A DNA stretch of 64,000 nucleotides from Vibrio gazogenes (GCF_002196515.1 NZ_CP018835.1:1922001-1986000), one strand, 5' to 3'; numbered from the stretch's first letter, positions 50,369-61,015 are shown. Translations and numbers: made by a program. The notes: generated by a model not told the origin, from the letters alone.

Positions 50369-50992
50369 ATGCCGGTTACTTTACGTCGTATCGTGATTTT
50401 CATACTCGGCTGTACACCGTTATCACTTTTGGTGTGGGGTGTGTTTACTCAGAATTTAGGGGGCGATCCGGCGAAAACTATCGTGCTGGAAACCGGGCTT
50501 TGGACCTTACGTTTTCTGCTGATCACGTTAACGGTCTCTCCATTTGCCCGGTATCTGAAATGGCGTTGGTTAATGCCCCATCGACGGATGTTGGGGCTGT
50601 TTGCACTGTTTTATGGATTGCTGCATCTGTTGGCTTATTACCAGTTTATTTTGGGCGGAAATCTGGCTTTCTTTGGCTCGGAACTGGTGAAGCGGCCTTA
50701 TATTCTGGTTGGTGCGCCGGCATTACTGATTTTGATAGCCTTGGGCATCACGTCAACCAAAGGCTGGATGAAACGGCTCGGGAGACGTTGGCAAACCCTG
50801 CACCGTCTGGTTTATGTGGCGTTAATTCTGGGCTGGATTCACCTGTTCTGGCAAGTCCGCTCCAGTTATTACGAAGCCGCGTTTTATGGTGTGATTGGTT
50901 TGGTGTTGCTGAGTTTCCGTTTGCCTCTGCTATGGCGTTTTTGTCAGTCTCGTTTACGTCGTCGGGGCGGTGCGCCCGTCAAACCACATTAA
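50369..50992 (+). CDS. msrQ: MsrPQ haem-binding membrane subunit MsrQ
   Basis: A 207-residue six-helix haem b protein of the ferric-reductase-like group (YedZ) that carries quinol electrons to MsrP. Candidate haem histidines are in WLMPHRRMLGLF, LLHLLAYYQF, WQTLHRLVYV and WIHLFWQV. Full length with a basic C-tail. Operon with msrP. Confidence 0.95.
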   Translation: MPVTLRRIVIFILGCTPLSLLVWGVFTQNLGGDPAKTIVLETGLWTLRFLLITLTVSPFARYLKWRWLMPHRRMLGLFALFYGLLHLLAYYQFILGGNLAFFGSELVKRPYILVGAPALLILIALGITSTKGWMKRLGRRWQTLHRLVYVALILGWIHLFWQVRSSYYEAAFYGVIGLVLLSFRLPLLWRFCQSRLRRRGGAPVKPH

Positions 50993-51122
50993 ACGTTTTT
51001 TTCTGAATCAATGTCGATTCATTCCCGGCAGATACCGCTCTCTTTTTTGATAAGGACAAACACGTTCTGATTGTTTTGATACAATCAGCCGGTCACAAAG
51101 CAGTTTGATCAACGGAGTTGAA

Positions 51123-51629
51123 ATGAAACAACAGGACGTCACCACATACTATCTGGAAATGCATTCACTGACGGCATTGAATGAAAAGCCCAAACCGGAA
51201 GGGTTTGAGGTGATTGAAGTGCAAGTGAAGAACTATCGTTTTAACCGTTATCTTTATCAGTTAGTCGGTGAACCTTGGCAGTGGTGGGATAAGCTCGCGC
51301 TTTCTGATCAGGAATGGCAAACCTATGCGGAATCGCCACACCTGAGAACTTGGTTTGCTTTAAGTCAGGGCAGTATTGCCGGTTATTACGAACTCGAACA
51401 GCAAGCTGACGGGAATATTGAAATTGCTTACTTTGGACTCGCACCTGATTTTATGGGGCATGGATTTGGCGGTTACTTACTGACTCATGCCCTTCAGTCT
51501 GCGTGGCACTGGGATAACCCGCAACGGGTCTGGGTTCACACCTGCACGCTTGACCACGAACATGCGCTGGCAAACTATCAGGCGCGGGGGATGTCAGTTT
51601 ATAAAACAGAAACTGACTCAAACGCTTAG
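51123..51629 (+). CDS. GNAT-family N-acetyltransferase
   Basis: A 168-residue acetyltransferase. The acetyl-CoA binding region is in IAYFGLAPDFMGHGFGGYLLTHAL (key residues G-x-G-x-G around GHGFGG), followed by VWVHTCTLDHEHALANYQARGM, the usual beta5-alpha4 segment. I start at 51123, six nt after GGAG; an upstream TTG start is weaker. Substrate unknown. It stands alone between msrQ and the convergent avtA. Confidence 0.85.
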   Translation: MKQQDVTTYYLEMHSLTALNEKPKPEGFEVIEVQVKNYRFNRYLYQLVGEPWQWWDKLALSDQEWQTYAESPHLRTWFALSQGSIAGYYELEQQADGNIEIAYFGLAPDFMGHGFGGYLLTHALQSAWHWDNPQRVWVHTCTLDHEHALANYQARGMSVYKTETDSNA

Positions 51630-51734
51630 CCACTTCAACCTCAGATATCGCCATGATTTTCAACCCGGACCAAACGGTCTTATCATGATGGTTCCTATCA
51701 ATATGACGATATCTCTCGGTTCAATCCTGATTAG

Positions 51735-52988
51735 TTAAACGCCGACCTCATATGCCTTGGCGACTTCTTCTGCGATGATGGCAATCCCTTTCTGCATCTG
51801 CTGGTCATCTTGCACATAATTCATTCGTAAGCACTGGTGACCATGTTGCCATTCTTCTTGTTGGCCGATAAAGAAATATTCACCGGGGATAATCAACACA
51901 CCACGATCTTTCAGGCGTTGATAGAGTTCCATTGTGGTGATCGGGAGTTCATCGAACCATAACCAGAGGAAAATCGCCCCTTCCGGTTTGTGGATCCGAA
52001 AGCGTGGATCAGGAATCGCCTGTTGGAGCAATTCGATCGCGTATTGGGATTTTTGCCGATAGAACGGCTGGATCACATCTGCGCTGAGACGTAGTAGATC
52101 GCCTTGTTCAATCATATGGTTGGCGATCGCCGGACCAATACTGCTGGGGGAAAGATTAATAATGCCGCTGAGATTGCTCATTGCTTGGGTGATTTCTTCA
52201 CTGGCAATCACAATGCCGCAGCGGACGCCCGGTAAACCGAGTTTCGACAAACTCATGCACAGAATGGTGTTTTCATTCCAGAACGGGGTGACATCTTCAA
52301 AAATAATATTTGGAAATGGCAGCCCATAAGCATTGTCGATAATCAGTGGAATATGATGCTGACGTGCTAATTGGTCCAGCCTGAGGATCTCTTCATCTGT
52401 CAGCACATTGCCGGTTGGGTTGGTTGGACGGGACGCACAGATTGCGGCAATTGAATCGTCCACTTGCAGATGTTCGAAATCGACATGATATTTAAATAGG
52501 CCATGCTCAAGCATTTCGATTTCTGGCCGGTACGAGATAAACATATCTTCATGGATACCCGCATCCCCGTAACCAATATATTCCGGAGCCAACGGCAGCA
52601 GAATTTTCTTATGTGAACCGTCCGTTTGTTTGCCGGCCAGTAGATTGAACAGATGAAAAAAGCTGCTTTGACTGCCATTGGTCAGACTAATATTTTTTTC
52701 CGTAATTGCCCAACCGAGGTTTTCTCTGAGCAGCGCTGCCAGTGATCGCAGAAAGGTATTTTTCCCCTGCGGGCCATCGTAGTTTGCCATGGCGGCAACC
52801 AGTTCACCGCTATCGAGTAGCGACTGACTCGCCTGATGAAAATAATCGAGCATGGTCGGAATGGCGGCTGGGTTTCCGCCGCCGAGCATAATGGCGCCCG
52901 GAGTGCGAAGGCCAGTATTCAAATCATCCATGAGCCGAGTGATACCTGAGTATCGGTTAAATTTTTCACCAAACGAAGAGAACTGCAT
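51735..52988 (-). CDS. avtA: Valine-pyruvate aminotransferase AvtA
   Basis: A 417-residue fold-type I PLP enzyme exchanging amino groups between valine/2-ketoisovalerate and alanine/pyruvate. The N-terminus FSSFGEKFNRYSGITRLM and GGGNPAAIPTM are typical of AvtA. The PLP lysine is in MSLSKLGLPGVRCG. Full length. In V. cholerae it is followed by glyS; here a 10-kb operon intervenes. Confidence 0.95.
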   Translation of the reverse strand: MQFSSFGEKFNRYSGITRLMDDLNTGLRTPGAIMLGGGNPAAIPTMLDYFHQASQSLLDSGELVAAMANYDGPQGKNTFLRSLAALLRENLGWAITEKNISLTNGSQSSFFHLFNLLAGKQTDGSHKKILLPLAPEYIGYGDAGIHEDMFISYRPEIEMLEHGLFKYHVDFEHLQVDDSIAAICASRPTNPTGNVLTDEEILRLDQLARQHHIPLIIDNAYGLPFPNIIFEDVTPFWNENTILCMSLSKLGLPGVRCGIVIASEEITQAMSNLSGIINLSPSSIGPAIANHMIEQGDLLRLSADVIQPFYRQKSQYAIELLQQAIPDPRFRIHKPEGAIFLWLWFDELPITTMELYQRLKDRGVLIIPGEYFFIGQQEEWQHGHQCLRMNYVQDDQQMQKGIAIIAEEVAKAYEVGV

Positions 52989-53240
52989 GACTGAGTTACC
53001 TGATATTTTTATAGGAAAGAATCGCTTTTCGTTGCCGGAAATGATGCCGGTGCATCAGTATGGTGCTTGCATTGCGATGGTGATTACATTGCGGCTCTCT
53101 CGTGATTACCTTCGATTCCGCCAGCACATCATACTAGGTTTAACCGTAATGATTTTTAATTGAAAAGCAACTCTTACCTGTTTATTTCTCTCCTTCACTG
53201 ATTCAGGGTTTCAGGGTCGATTGAGCAACCGGGGTGAGGA

Positions 53241-55022
53241 TTACGCTTCATGTGAGCGTGAATCAAGATAATGCCGCCAGCCGCCAAAGTGACTAATATC
53301 TGTTGCATGACTGAGGCCGATTGGTTCGCAGATGAATCCTTTGACCCAGAGGCCGTCAGCCAGCTCGACGGTTCCTAAACCGAGCGGATGGGGAATCTGG
53401 TCGAGCAGGGTACCGATCGCTTCAACTGGGACAGACCAGACTTCAACATCAATCATGGTACCTTTGGTTTCATTGCGGATGAGACCGGGACGTTGCGGCG
53501 GAGAGCCAGCCAGAGCATACAAGCGATAGTTTGCTGCTGTTTGGGTGCGTTGTTTGAGGGTGGCACCGACGCGGGTGAGCTGGTGGTTGAGCGGCAACCC
53601 TTGCATATGTGCACCACAGACCAGCAGATCAAGGTGTGAACGCTGAGGCGGATACAGGCCACTGGCGCCGACGGGTAAACGAATGCGTTGTTGCCATTCG
53701 CAAGCCAGATCCATCAGGATTCTGTCAGAGAATGCGGGGCCGAATAGCGTAAAGCCGAACGGCATGGCTGCGTCGGTAAATCCGCCCGGGATTGCGATGG
53801 CGCAGTAATCGAGCAGATTCATGAAGTTGGTGTAGTAACCGAGATTACTGTTGAGTGTCACCGGATCCTGATTGACGGCTTCAATCGTATAGGTCGTCCC
53901 TGTGGTCGGTGTGAGCACAACATCCACATCATCCAGCAGGGCATTACACGTCACTTGGTAATCCTGCAATTGATAGAAGCCTTGGAAGGTTTCAACGGCT
54001 GACAACTGTTCTGCCTGACCGATGATGGTCTGAATCACCGGCAGACAGCGTGAGGCATCCTGTTCGAAAAATGGCTGAATGGCAGCATAACGCTCAGCAA
54101 CCCATGGCCCCTGATACAGTAGTCTGGCCGCAGCGAGAAACGGAGACAAATCAAACGGGACCAGTTCTGCACCAAGGGCTGTCAGTTTTTCGATGACTTG
54201 TTCGAAGCCGATCTGATACGCCTGATTGCCGAAAAAATTCAGTTGTTCCGCTTGCGGTACGCCGATGCGTAACCCCTGAAACGTCGTTTTCGGAGCCGTA
54301 TGGAGAGGATGAACATCCGGGCGGGCGTAGCTGTCCTGACGATCATAGCTCGCTGCGACCTGATACAGCAAAGCCAGATCTTCACCGTGGCTGGTAAAGA
54401 AAGTGACGCAGTCGAGGCTGCGACAGGCTGGCACCACACCACGACAACTGAGCAGCCCTTTGGTGGGTTTGAGCCCGTAAATATGATTGAAAGCAGCCGG
54501 CACCCGGCCGGAGCCTGCGGTATCGGTTCCCAGTGCAAACAGAACCTGACCGGTCGCCACCGCCACAGCACTGCCCGCACTTGAGCCACCGGAAATATAT
54601 TCGGGATTGAAGCTGTTGGTGGTTGCTCCCCACGGACTGCGGGTTCCGACCAGTCCGGTTGCAAACTGATCGAGATTGGTTTTCCCGAGCGGAATCGCGC
54701 CGGCAGCGATCAGCCGCTCGACCACAAAAGCGGAATTTTCCGGATGGTAGCGATACGCTTCACACCCGGCGGTGGTTGCCAGCCCGGCCAGATCGATATT
54801 GTCCTTGATCGCGAAAGGAACACCGTACAGCGGGAGTTCATCGATATCATAGGCAGACAACGCATCAAGATATTGATCGAGTTGTGCCGCAGTGATTGTA
54901 CTGATCCAGGCATGGTGTGAGTCATCCTGAGCCAGCTTCAGTTGTTGGTGTAAAAAGGGACGTACCGATAGTTCTTTGCAGCGGTACGCTTCCTGTAATT
55001 GTGTGATAGTGAGGATGGTCAT
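53241..55022 (-). CDS. atzF: Allophanate hydrolase
   Basis: A 593-residue amidase-signature enzyme converting allophanate to 2 NH3 and 2 CO2. The Ser-cisSer-Lys triad is visible: Lys in VPFAIKDNIDLAG, Ser in YISGGSSAGSAVAVA, and nucleophile Ser in GTDTAGSGRVPA. A C-terminal domain of about 130 residues follows, as in AtzF/Dur1,2 (VEVWSVPVEAIGTLL, LADGLWVKGF). Full length. It is the last gene of the guanidine operon and overlaps the carboxylase stop by 1 bp. Confidence 0.95.
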   Translation of the reverse strand: MTILTITQLQEAYRCKELSVRPFLHQQLKLAQDDSHHAWISTITAAQLDQYLDALSAYDIDELPLYGVPFAIKDNIDLAGLATTAGCEAYRYHPENSAFVVERLIAAGAIPLGKTNLDQFATGLVGTRSPWGATTNSFNPEYISGGSSAGSAVAVATGQVLFALGTDTAGSGRVPAAFNHIYGLKPTKGLLSCRGVVPACRSLDCVTFFTSHGEDLALLYQVAASYDRQDSYARPDVHPLHTAPKTTFQGLRIGVPQAEQLNFFGNQAYQIGFEQVIEKLTALGAELVPFDLSPFLAAARLLYQGPWVAERYAAIQPFFEQDASRCLPVIQTIIGQAEQLSAVETFQGFYQLQDYQVTCNALLDDVDVVLTPTTGTTYTIEAVNQDPVTLNSNLGYYTNFMNLLDYCAIAIPGGFTDAAMPFGFTLFGPAFSDRILMDLACEWQQRIRLPVGASGLYPPQRSHLDLLVCGAHMQGLPLNHQLTRVGATLKQRTQTAANYRLYALAGSPPQRPGLIRNETKGTMIDVEVWSVPVEAIGTLLDQIPHPLGLGTVELADGLWVKGFICEPIGLSHATDISHFGGWRHYLDSRSHEA

Positions 55023-58000
55023 CAGTTCGCTTCCTTACTGCTTGAAACAGAATGAGTCGTTAAACTGGCTGAATCAGCCGTACGAATGGTTAAAATAGGC
55101 TGGCCGGCCTGAATCGGTGAACCTGTCGTATGGCAAATGGTTTCAACCGTGCCGCTGATCGGTGAGGTCACTTCCAGCTCCATTTTCATCGCTTCGAGGA
55201 CTGCAATGGTTTCGCCTGCTGTCACGGTTTGGCCGGGTTGAACCTGTATTTGCCAGATATTACCGGTGACATGACTTTCTACTGCTTCACAGCCTTCATC
55301 GAGTTCCCCGCGCTCTGGTGTGGCTTCCAACGTGACATCTTCAGCAATAAAATTCGCCTGACCGCTGTCCGCCCAGCGCTGTCTTTCGGCTTCGAAAGCC
55401 GCCTGCTGACGGGATTTGCACTGCGTAATCGCATCGGCATGGTTGTCGATCAGCGTTTGATACGTTGCCAATGAAAAGGTGGTTGTTTCTATTTTTAATG
55501 GATACTGCCCGAGCGGATGTTGGCGACGAATGGTTTGTAACTCATCGGCACTGACCGGATAGAAACGAATCTGATCAAAAAATTGCAACAGCCAAGGTTG
55601 TTGGAAATAAGGGGTGGTTCGATAGCGGTTCCACATTTGTAGGGTTCGTCCGACAAACTGATAACCTCCCGGACCTTCCATTCCATACACACACAAATAC
55701 GAACCACCGATACCGACCGCATTTTCTGGGGTCCAGGTACGGGCCGGATTGTATTTGGTGGTGACCAATCGATGGCGCGGATCCAGCGGTGTTGCAACCG
55801 GAGCACCGAGATAAACATCGCCCAGTCCCATAACCAGATAGCTGGCATCAAAGACAATCTGTTTGACGTCATCAACGGACTCAAGGCCATTAATCCGGCG
55901 AATAAATTCAATATTATCCGGACACCATGGTGCATCCTTTCTGACGACTTCTTCGTACTTACGAATTGCCAGTCGAGTGGCTTCATCGTCCCAAGACAGA
56001 GGCAGGTGAACAATGCGCGCCGGTACCGTTAACTGTTCAATATCACCAAGTTGCTGCTCTAATTCGATCAGCGTGTCGAGCAGTTGTTGGCGTGGCAGGT
56101 GCAGGTTGTCATAGTGAATCTGAAGGGAACGAATACCCGGTGTCAGCTCATGAACGCCGGAGAGTTGACATTGTTCCAGTCTGAGCATGAGCGCATGGAC
56201 GCGAAAACGCAGACGGATATCCAATACCTGAGGGCCATATTCCACCAGCAGAAAATCTTCACCACACTGGCGATAGACAACCTGCTGCTGATTGGCCGAT
56301 GCCGGAATTTCGGCCACGATCGGGGTGTCTGGTTGTACCGGTGTGAATGAATAAGGTTCGACCTGACATTGGCTGATCTGAGCGTGTTGCTGCTGCTCGG
56401 CATCTTCCGCTTCGGTCAGTGAAACCGGCACAAAGTGAACTTTATCTCCCGCTTTGAGCTGACCGATTTTCCACAAATCGGCTTTGATTACGGTGGCTGG
56501 GCAGACGAATCCGCCTAGGCTGGGGCCGTCCGGTCCCAGAATGACCGGCATATCACCGGTAAAATCGATGGTGCCGATCGCATAAGCATTGTCGTGAATG
56601 TTCGACGGGTGCAACCCTGCTTCTCCGCCGTCCGGGCGCGCCCAGTCCGGTTTGGGGCCGACTAAACGGACGCCGGTCCGGCTAGAGTTGAAATGCACCG
56701 TCCAACTGGCGGCAAAGAATGCCTGAATATCATCATTCGTGAAAAAGTCTGGCGCACCATGCGGACCATACATGACATGAATCTGCCAGCTATCGGACAG
56801 TTCCGGCAGTGCAGCCGGATGTGCCGTGACTTTTTCCGCTGTTCGACCAGACGGCGATGGATCGAGTTGCAGCACATCACCGCTGCGTAGCGCGCGTCCG
56901 GTATGCCCACCGAACTGACCTAAGGTAAACGTTGATTTGCTGCCAAGATAATCCGGACACTGAAAACCGCCGGCAACGGCCAGATAGCTCCGGGCTCCGG
57001 GGCCGGTAATCTTACCGAGTCGTAAGGTTTGTCCGGCATTCACTTGAGTGACAACCCCCATTTGCAGCGGTTCATCATCCAGCGTGGCCTGAATCGTTGC
57101 ACCGGTCAGGACAATCTGCTTGTTCATATTGAACCGCAGGGTCGGACCGGTCACGATGATCTCCAACCCGGCACAATGGTCATCATTGTGCAGCAACTGA
57201 TTTGCCAGCCGGAAGCTGAGGGAATCCATCGGCCCTGATGGCGGTACGCCGACATGCCAGTACCCCTGACGACCCGGATAGTCCTGAATCGTGGTTTGGG
57301 TACCGCCATTGAGAATATCGACAGTATGCGGTTGATAAACGAAGTCATCCAGACTGCGGGTCAGAATCTGACCGTCTTGGAACAGCGGGGTCTGAATCAG
57401 TTGTTGCAGATACGCCTGATTATGGGTTGGACCGTACAGACTGAGCTGACCGAGGGCTTGTGTCATTCGGGCCAGCGCCTGAGCGCGGTTTGCTCCGTGG
57501 ACGATGATTTTTGCCAGCATCGGATCAAAGTATGGGGAGACCTCAACACCGGCTTCGATCCAGTGTTCGATACGGACGCCCGGCAGTTGCGGCCACTCGA
57601 CATGGCTGATTAATCCGGCACTGGGTTGGAAGTTTTTATTCGGGTCTTCAGCATAAAGGCGCACCTGAATGGCATGGCCGTCGGGCTGTCGGTCGTGCTG
57701 CCATGCTGATAAGTCGAGGGTGCCTGCCCCTTGCTGCACCATCCATTCAACCAGATCGATGCCGAAGACTTCTTCTGTGACGCCATGCTCGACCTGTAAA
57801 CGCGTATTTACTTCCAGAAAATAGAACTGTTCACTTTGCTGATCAAGGACGAACTCAACGGTTCCGGCACTGCGGTAGTTGACGGCGGCTGCCAGCCGAA
57901 TTGCTGTCTGGCGGAGCGCCTGACGTGTGCTCTCACTCAGATTGGGGGCCGGGGTTTCTTCGATGACTTTCTGGTTGCGGCGTTGTGCCGAGCAGTCCCG

Positions 58001-58675
58001 TTCACCGAGGGCGATCACCTGTCCTTGTCCGTCGCCGAAAATCTGAACTTCAATATGGCGAGCCTGTTCGATAAATTTTTCTAAAAAAATACCGCTGTGA
58101 CTGAAATTGTTTTCGCTGAGTCGTCGTACCGAGTCCAGCGATTGGGCCAGCTCTGCGGCATGATTACAGCGCTGCATCCCGATACCGCCGCCTCCGGCGG
58201 TACTTTTGAGCATCACCGGATAGCCGATTTGCTCTGCCTGTGTTTGTGCGTCTTCGAGATGGCTGATGAGATCACTGCCCGGCAGCAGAGGCACCTCGGC
58301 CTGTGAAGCAATTGCCCGGGCGGAATGTTTCAGGCCAAAGGTTGTCATCTGCTCCGGTGTCGGGCCGAGAAAAGTGATACCGGATTGTTCACATAAAGTG
58401 ACAAATGCCGGGTTTTCACTCAGAAAACCGTAACCGGGATGAATCGCATCCGCTTTGCAGGATTTAGCCAGTGCGATGATTTTTTGTTGATCGAGATAAG
58501 TCGCGGCCGCAGCGCCGTCTCCGAGAGAGTAAGCTTCATCAGCCTGAAGGACATGCAGACTCTCCGCATCCGCTTCACTGTATACCGCGACACTGGTGAT
58601 ATTCATCTGCTTGAGTGTTCTGATTATCCGGCAGGCAATCGCACCGCGGTTAGCAATCAATACCTTATTCAACAT
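55022..58675 (-). CDS. Biotin-dependent guanidine (urea-type) carboxylase
   Basis: A 1217-residue single-chain carboxylase. Residues 1-450: biotin carboxylase with ATP-grasp (GGGGIGMQR, KVIEETPAPN, FLEVNTRLQVEHGVTE). About 455-1100: fused KipA/KipI-type carboxyltransferase halves (QDYPGRQGYWHVGVPPSGPM, YGMEGPGGYQFVGRTLQ). C-terminal biotinyl domain with the acceptor lysine in VLEAMKMELEV. Annotated in the past as urea carboxylase. The guanidine-I riboswitch and DUF1989 pair in the same operon make guanidine the likely substrate, giving carboxyguanidine. Confidence 0.93.
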   Translation of the reverse strand: MLNKVLIANRGAIACRIIRTLKQMNITSVAVYSEADAESLHVLQADEAYSLGDGAAAATYLDQQKIIALAKSCKADAIHPGYGFLSENPAFVTLCEQSGITFLGPTPEQMTTFGLKHSARAIASQAEVPLLPGSDLISHLEDAQTQAEQIGYPVMLKSTAGGGGIGMQRCNHAAELAQSLDSVRRLSENNFSHSGIFLEKFIEQARHIEVQIFGDGQGQVIALGERDCSAQRRNQKVIEETPAPNLSESTRQALRQTAIRLAAAVNYRSAGTVEFVLDQQSEQFYFLEVNTRLQVEHGVTEEVFGIDLVEWMVQQGAGTLDLSAWQHDRQPDGHAIQVRLYAEDPNKNFQPSAGLISHVEWPQLPGVRIEHWIEAGVEVSPYFDPMLAKIIVHGANRAQALARMTQALGQLSLYGPTHNQAYLQQLIQTPLFQDGQILTRSLDDFVYQPHTVDILNGGTQTTIQDYPGRQGYWHVGVPPSGPMDSLSFRLANQLLHNDDHCAGLEIIVTGPTLRFNMNKQIVLTGATIQATLDDEPLQMGVVTQVNAGQTLRLGKITGPGARSYLAVAGGFQCPDYLGSKSTFTLGQFGGHTGRALRSGDVLQLDPSPSGRTAEKVTAHPAALPELSDSWQIHVMYGPHGAPDFFTNDDIQAFFAASWTVHFNSSRTGVRLVGPKPDWARPDGGEAGLHPSNIHDNAYAIGTIDFTGDMPVILGPDGPSLGGFVCPATVIKADLWKIGQLKAGDKVHFVPVSLTEAEDAEQQQHAQISQCQVEPYSFTPVQPDTPIVAEIPASANQQQVVYRQCGEDFLLVEYGPQVLDIRLRFRVHALMLRLEQCQLSGVHELTPGIRSLQIHYDNLHLPRQQLLDTLIELEQQLGDIEQLTVPARIVHLPLSWDDEATRLAIRKYEEVVRKDAPWCPDNIEFIRRINGLESVDDVKQIVFDASYLVMGLGDVYLGAPVATPLDPRHRLVTTKYNPARTWTPENAVGIGGSYLCVYGMEGPGGYQFVGRTLQMWNRYRTTPYFQQPWLLQFFDQIRFYPVSADELQTIRRQHPLGQYPLKIETTTFSLATYQTLIDNHADAITQCKSRQQAAFEAERQRWADSGQANFIAEDVTLEATPERGELDEGCEAVESHVTGNIWQIQVQPGQTVTAGETIAVLEAMKMELEVTSPISGTVETICHTTGSPIQAGQPILTIRTADSASLTTHSVSSSKEAN

Positions 58676-58763
58676 AAGTGATTCCGTTATTGTCGGGTCG
58701 TCCCGTTGGTATTGTGAGCAGAATCGGGGTCGTCCCCGGCTCAGATCTTCAGACTGGCAGGGA

Positions 58764-59405
58764 TTAGGCGTCCCAGACCAATACGTCTATCGGGGTTGGG
58801 TTATAGGCATTACAAGGATTGTTCAGTTGCGGACAGTTCGAAATCAGCACAATGACATCCATCGCGGCTGTGAGTTCGACATATTTGCCCGGTGCACTGA
58901 TGCCGTCTTCAAAAGTCAGGCCGCCGGATTCGGTGATCGGCACATTCATAAAGAAATTAATATTGTGGGTAATATCGCGTTTGGTCATCGCGAATTCTTC
59001 ATGTTCGCTGACCGCCAGCAACCAACTGTCACGGCAAGCGTGCATACATTTCTTGTCTGTCGCATAGCGAACCGTATTGCTCTCGGTCGCACAGGCACCC
59101 CCCAGTGTATCGTGACGGCCACATGTATCGGCGACAATTTCCAGCATCAGATTGCCCTGATCGGAGAGAATCCGGCTTCCGGCCGTTAGGTAGACATTGC
59201 CTTGTTCGCGAATCGTATCGATTGCGCTATAGCGTTCCGCTGGGTTGTTGGCATTGTAAAACAGTGTATCCGCCGCCTGATTTCCTTCCAGATCGAGGAT
59301 GCGGACAGTCTGTCCCTGATGGACGACTTTCATGTAGTAATCACCAGCCGGAACGGTATCGCGGCGGCATGCATCTTCAGCGCGTCGTGGACTTTCAATT
59401 ATCAT
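58764..59405 (-). CDS. DUF1989 protein, carboxyguanidine deiminase subunit (catalytic-type)
   Basis: A 213-residue member of the urea-carboxylase-associated family (UAAP, now CgdA/CgdB). Motifs: [18 protein letters not shown], and [16 protein letters not shown], where His and Cys look like metal/catalytic residues. With its paralogue upstream it should deiminate carboxyguanidine to allophanate. Its start overlaps the paralogue's stop by 1 bp. I do not assign A or B, since I cannot align to the characterised pair. Confidence 0.88.
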   Translation of the reverse strand: MIIESPRRAEDACRRDTVPAGDYYMKVVHQGQTVRILDLEGNQAADTLFYNANNPAERYSAIDTIREQGNVYLTAGSRILSDQGNLMLEIVADTCGRHDTLGGACATESNTVRYATDKKCMHACRDSWLLAVSEHEEFAMTKRDITHNINFFMNVPITESGGLTFEDGISAPGKYVELTAAMDVIVLISNCPQLNNPCNAYNPTPIDVLVWDA

Positions 59406-60181
59406 CAGAGTACCTCCTGAGGGGGGATGCAGTGGTAGCGGCGGTTATTTTCAAGACCGCGTTGATTCTCATCTTTTCCGTGTTCGGGGTCAGCCAGCGT
59501 CGCGGTTGCACTGGATTGGGTCAGTGTCAGTTGTACCGGCTTAAACGGGTATTCTGAGGCCGGGTTGAGCGGATGCGGGCAAGTCGTCAGGATGACTAGC
59601 GTTTCCATCTCGAAAGACAGGGCTATCGAATCTCCGGGCTGGCTATGATTTTCCTCGTAGATGAGGCGACCGTCTGTATCGGTACGCACTTGACTGAACA
59701 GATTCAGATTGGCAGCCAGATCCCGTTTGCCGAGACCATATTTAGCAACCTCAACCAACAGAGCGTCATAGCCGTTCTGTTTCCATTGGTTGCGGTCATG
59801 TTGATAGGTTCGCGCTCCCCATTTCTCAGTCACTTTGGCTTTATTGGCGACCCCACAGACGGTATCGATCCAACCGGTATCATCGCGCACGATGCGACAA
59901 AAAATCCGGCCCATATCTGAATAGAGGCAGTGACCTGCTGTGAGTTTAAAGGTGTGCTGGCATTTGAGTGTGTCCGGGGCATTATAGCGTTCGAGCAGGT
60001 TCTCCGGGTTGTAAAACAGCACACTCAGGTTGGCGCCCCCTGCAATATCGGTCGCGGTCAGTGTATAGCCGCGTGGTATTTTCATCGACCAGTGCGATGC
60101 ACCGGGAATGGTGTCGGTAAAGATAACGTCTGATTCTGCGACAGACATCATCGGTTGATTCGGTATCTTTTCGTTAAGCAT
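59405..60181 (-). CDS. DUF1989 protein, carboxyguanidine deiminase subunit (possibly non-catalytic)
   Basis: A 258-residue paralogue of the next gene with the same [17 protein letters not shown] segment. At the place of HDTLGGAC it reads IDTVCGVA: the His and final Cys are replaced. It also has a longer C-terminus. It is therefore probably a structural partner in a heteromeric deiminase. It follows the ABC ATPase gene by 11 bp. Confidence 0.87.
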   Translation of the reverse strand: MLNEKIPNQPMMSVAESDVIFTDTIPGASHWSMKIPRGYTLTATDIAGGANLSVLFYNPENLLERYNAPDTLKCQHTFKLTAGHCLYSDMGRIFCRIVRDDTGWIDTVCGVANKAKVTEKWGARTYQHDRNQWKQNGYDALLVEVAKYGLGKRDLAANLNLFSQVRTDTDGRLIYEENHSQPGDSIALSFEMETLVILTTCPHPLNPASEYPFKPVQLTLTQSSATATLADPEHGKDENQRGLENNRRYHCIPPQEVL

Positions 60182-60192
60182 CGTAGCGTTCC

Positions 60193-61011
60193 TCAGATTG
60201 CATCAGGAATCGGTTGGACCATCGCACTGACATGTTCAGCCAGCAGATGATGTGTCTGGGCGGATTGAACCGCGGTTTTATGTAAAGGAATATCGAAGGT
60301 GACTTGGGCGCCGTAGCGTTCCGGTGACTGCGGATCGAGACGTGGGTGGTCAAAGACCCAGATCCGGCTGCCGAGATGAAAACCTTCGCTCAAATCGTGG
60401 GTAATCATGAATACCGTCAAGTGTTGCTCCTGCCATAGTTTCCGTACCAGTTCATGCATGTCTTTACGAATGCCGGGATCCAGTGCTCCGAAGGGTTCAT
60501 CCAGTAATAGAATGCGTGGCTGTTTGACCAGTGACTGCGCAATTGACAGTCGTTGGCGCATTCCCCCTGAAAGCTGGTGGGGATATTGATGTTCGGCATG
60601 GCTTAGCCCGACTTGTGCCAGCATATCGCGGGCCTGTTGCTGAGCTTGTTGCCGCTGGTGACCAAATATGCGTCCCAACCAATGACCGCTGAATTGAGCG
60701 CTGCCGAATTCCAGCCCGATCAGGACATTTTCCAGAACGGTCAGATGAGGAAAGACCGAATATTTCTGAAAGACAATGCCCCGCTCGACGCTGGGTTCTT
60801 GCCGGAGCGGTTGACCATCGAGCAGAATGTCGCCGCGGCTGACCGATTCGGTTCCCAGTAACAGATTGAGAAAGGTCGTTTTACCGCAGCCGGAGGCGCC
60901 GACAATACTGATAAACTCTCCTTCGGTGACGTTGAGGTTGAGCCGTTCAAGGACGATATTATCGTCATATTCTTTCCACAGATTGCGGATTTGCAGCATC
61001 GGTTCTTTCAT
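60193..61011 (-). CDS. Guanidine ABC transporter, ATP-binding protein
   Basis: A 272-residue TauB/SsuB-type ATPase. Walker A GASGCGKTTFL, signature LSGGMRQRLSIAQSL, Walker B ILLLDEPFGALD and the switch His in FMITHDLSEGF are intact. Ribosome site GAGGATAAGTG lies before the start, 4 bp after the permease stop. Substrate inferred from operon context as guanidine. Confidence 0.9.
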   Translation of the reverse strand: MKEPMLQIRNLWKEYDDNIVLERLNLNVTEGEFISIVGASGCGKTTFLNLLLGTESVSRGDILLDGQPLRQEPSVERGIVFQKYSVFPHLTVLENVLIGLEFGSAQFSGHWLGRIFGHQRQQAQQQARDMLAQVGLSHAEHQYPHQLSGGMRQRLSIAQSLVKQPRILLLDEPFGALDPGIRKDMHELVRKLWQEQHLTVFMITHDLSEGFHLGSRIWVFDHPRLDPQSPERYGAQVTFDIPLHKTAVQSAQTHHLLAEHVSAMVQPIPDAI

Positions 61012-61015
61012 TCAC

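Noticed and set aside
50317-51006. 229-codon frame overlapping msrQ
   Set aside because: Another frame of msrQ; the product has no coherent hydrophobic or domain pattern, whereas MsrQ is clear.
55022-58675. Annotating the carboxylase simply as urea carboxylase
   Set aside because: The guanidine-I riboswitch and the paired DUF1989 genes point to guanidine. I cannot confirm the substrate-determining residue without an alignment, so the family term is kept alongside.
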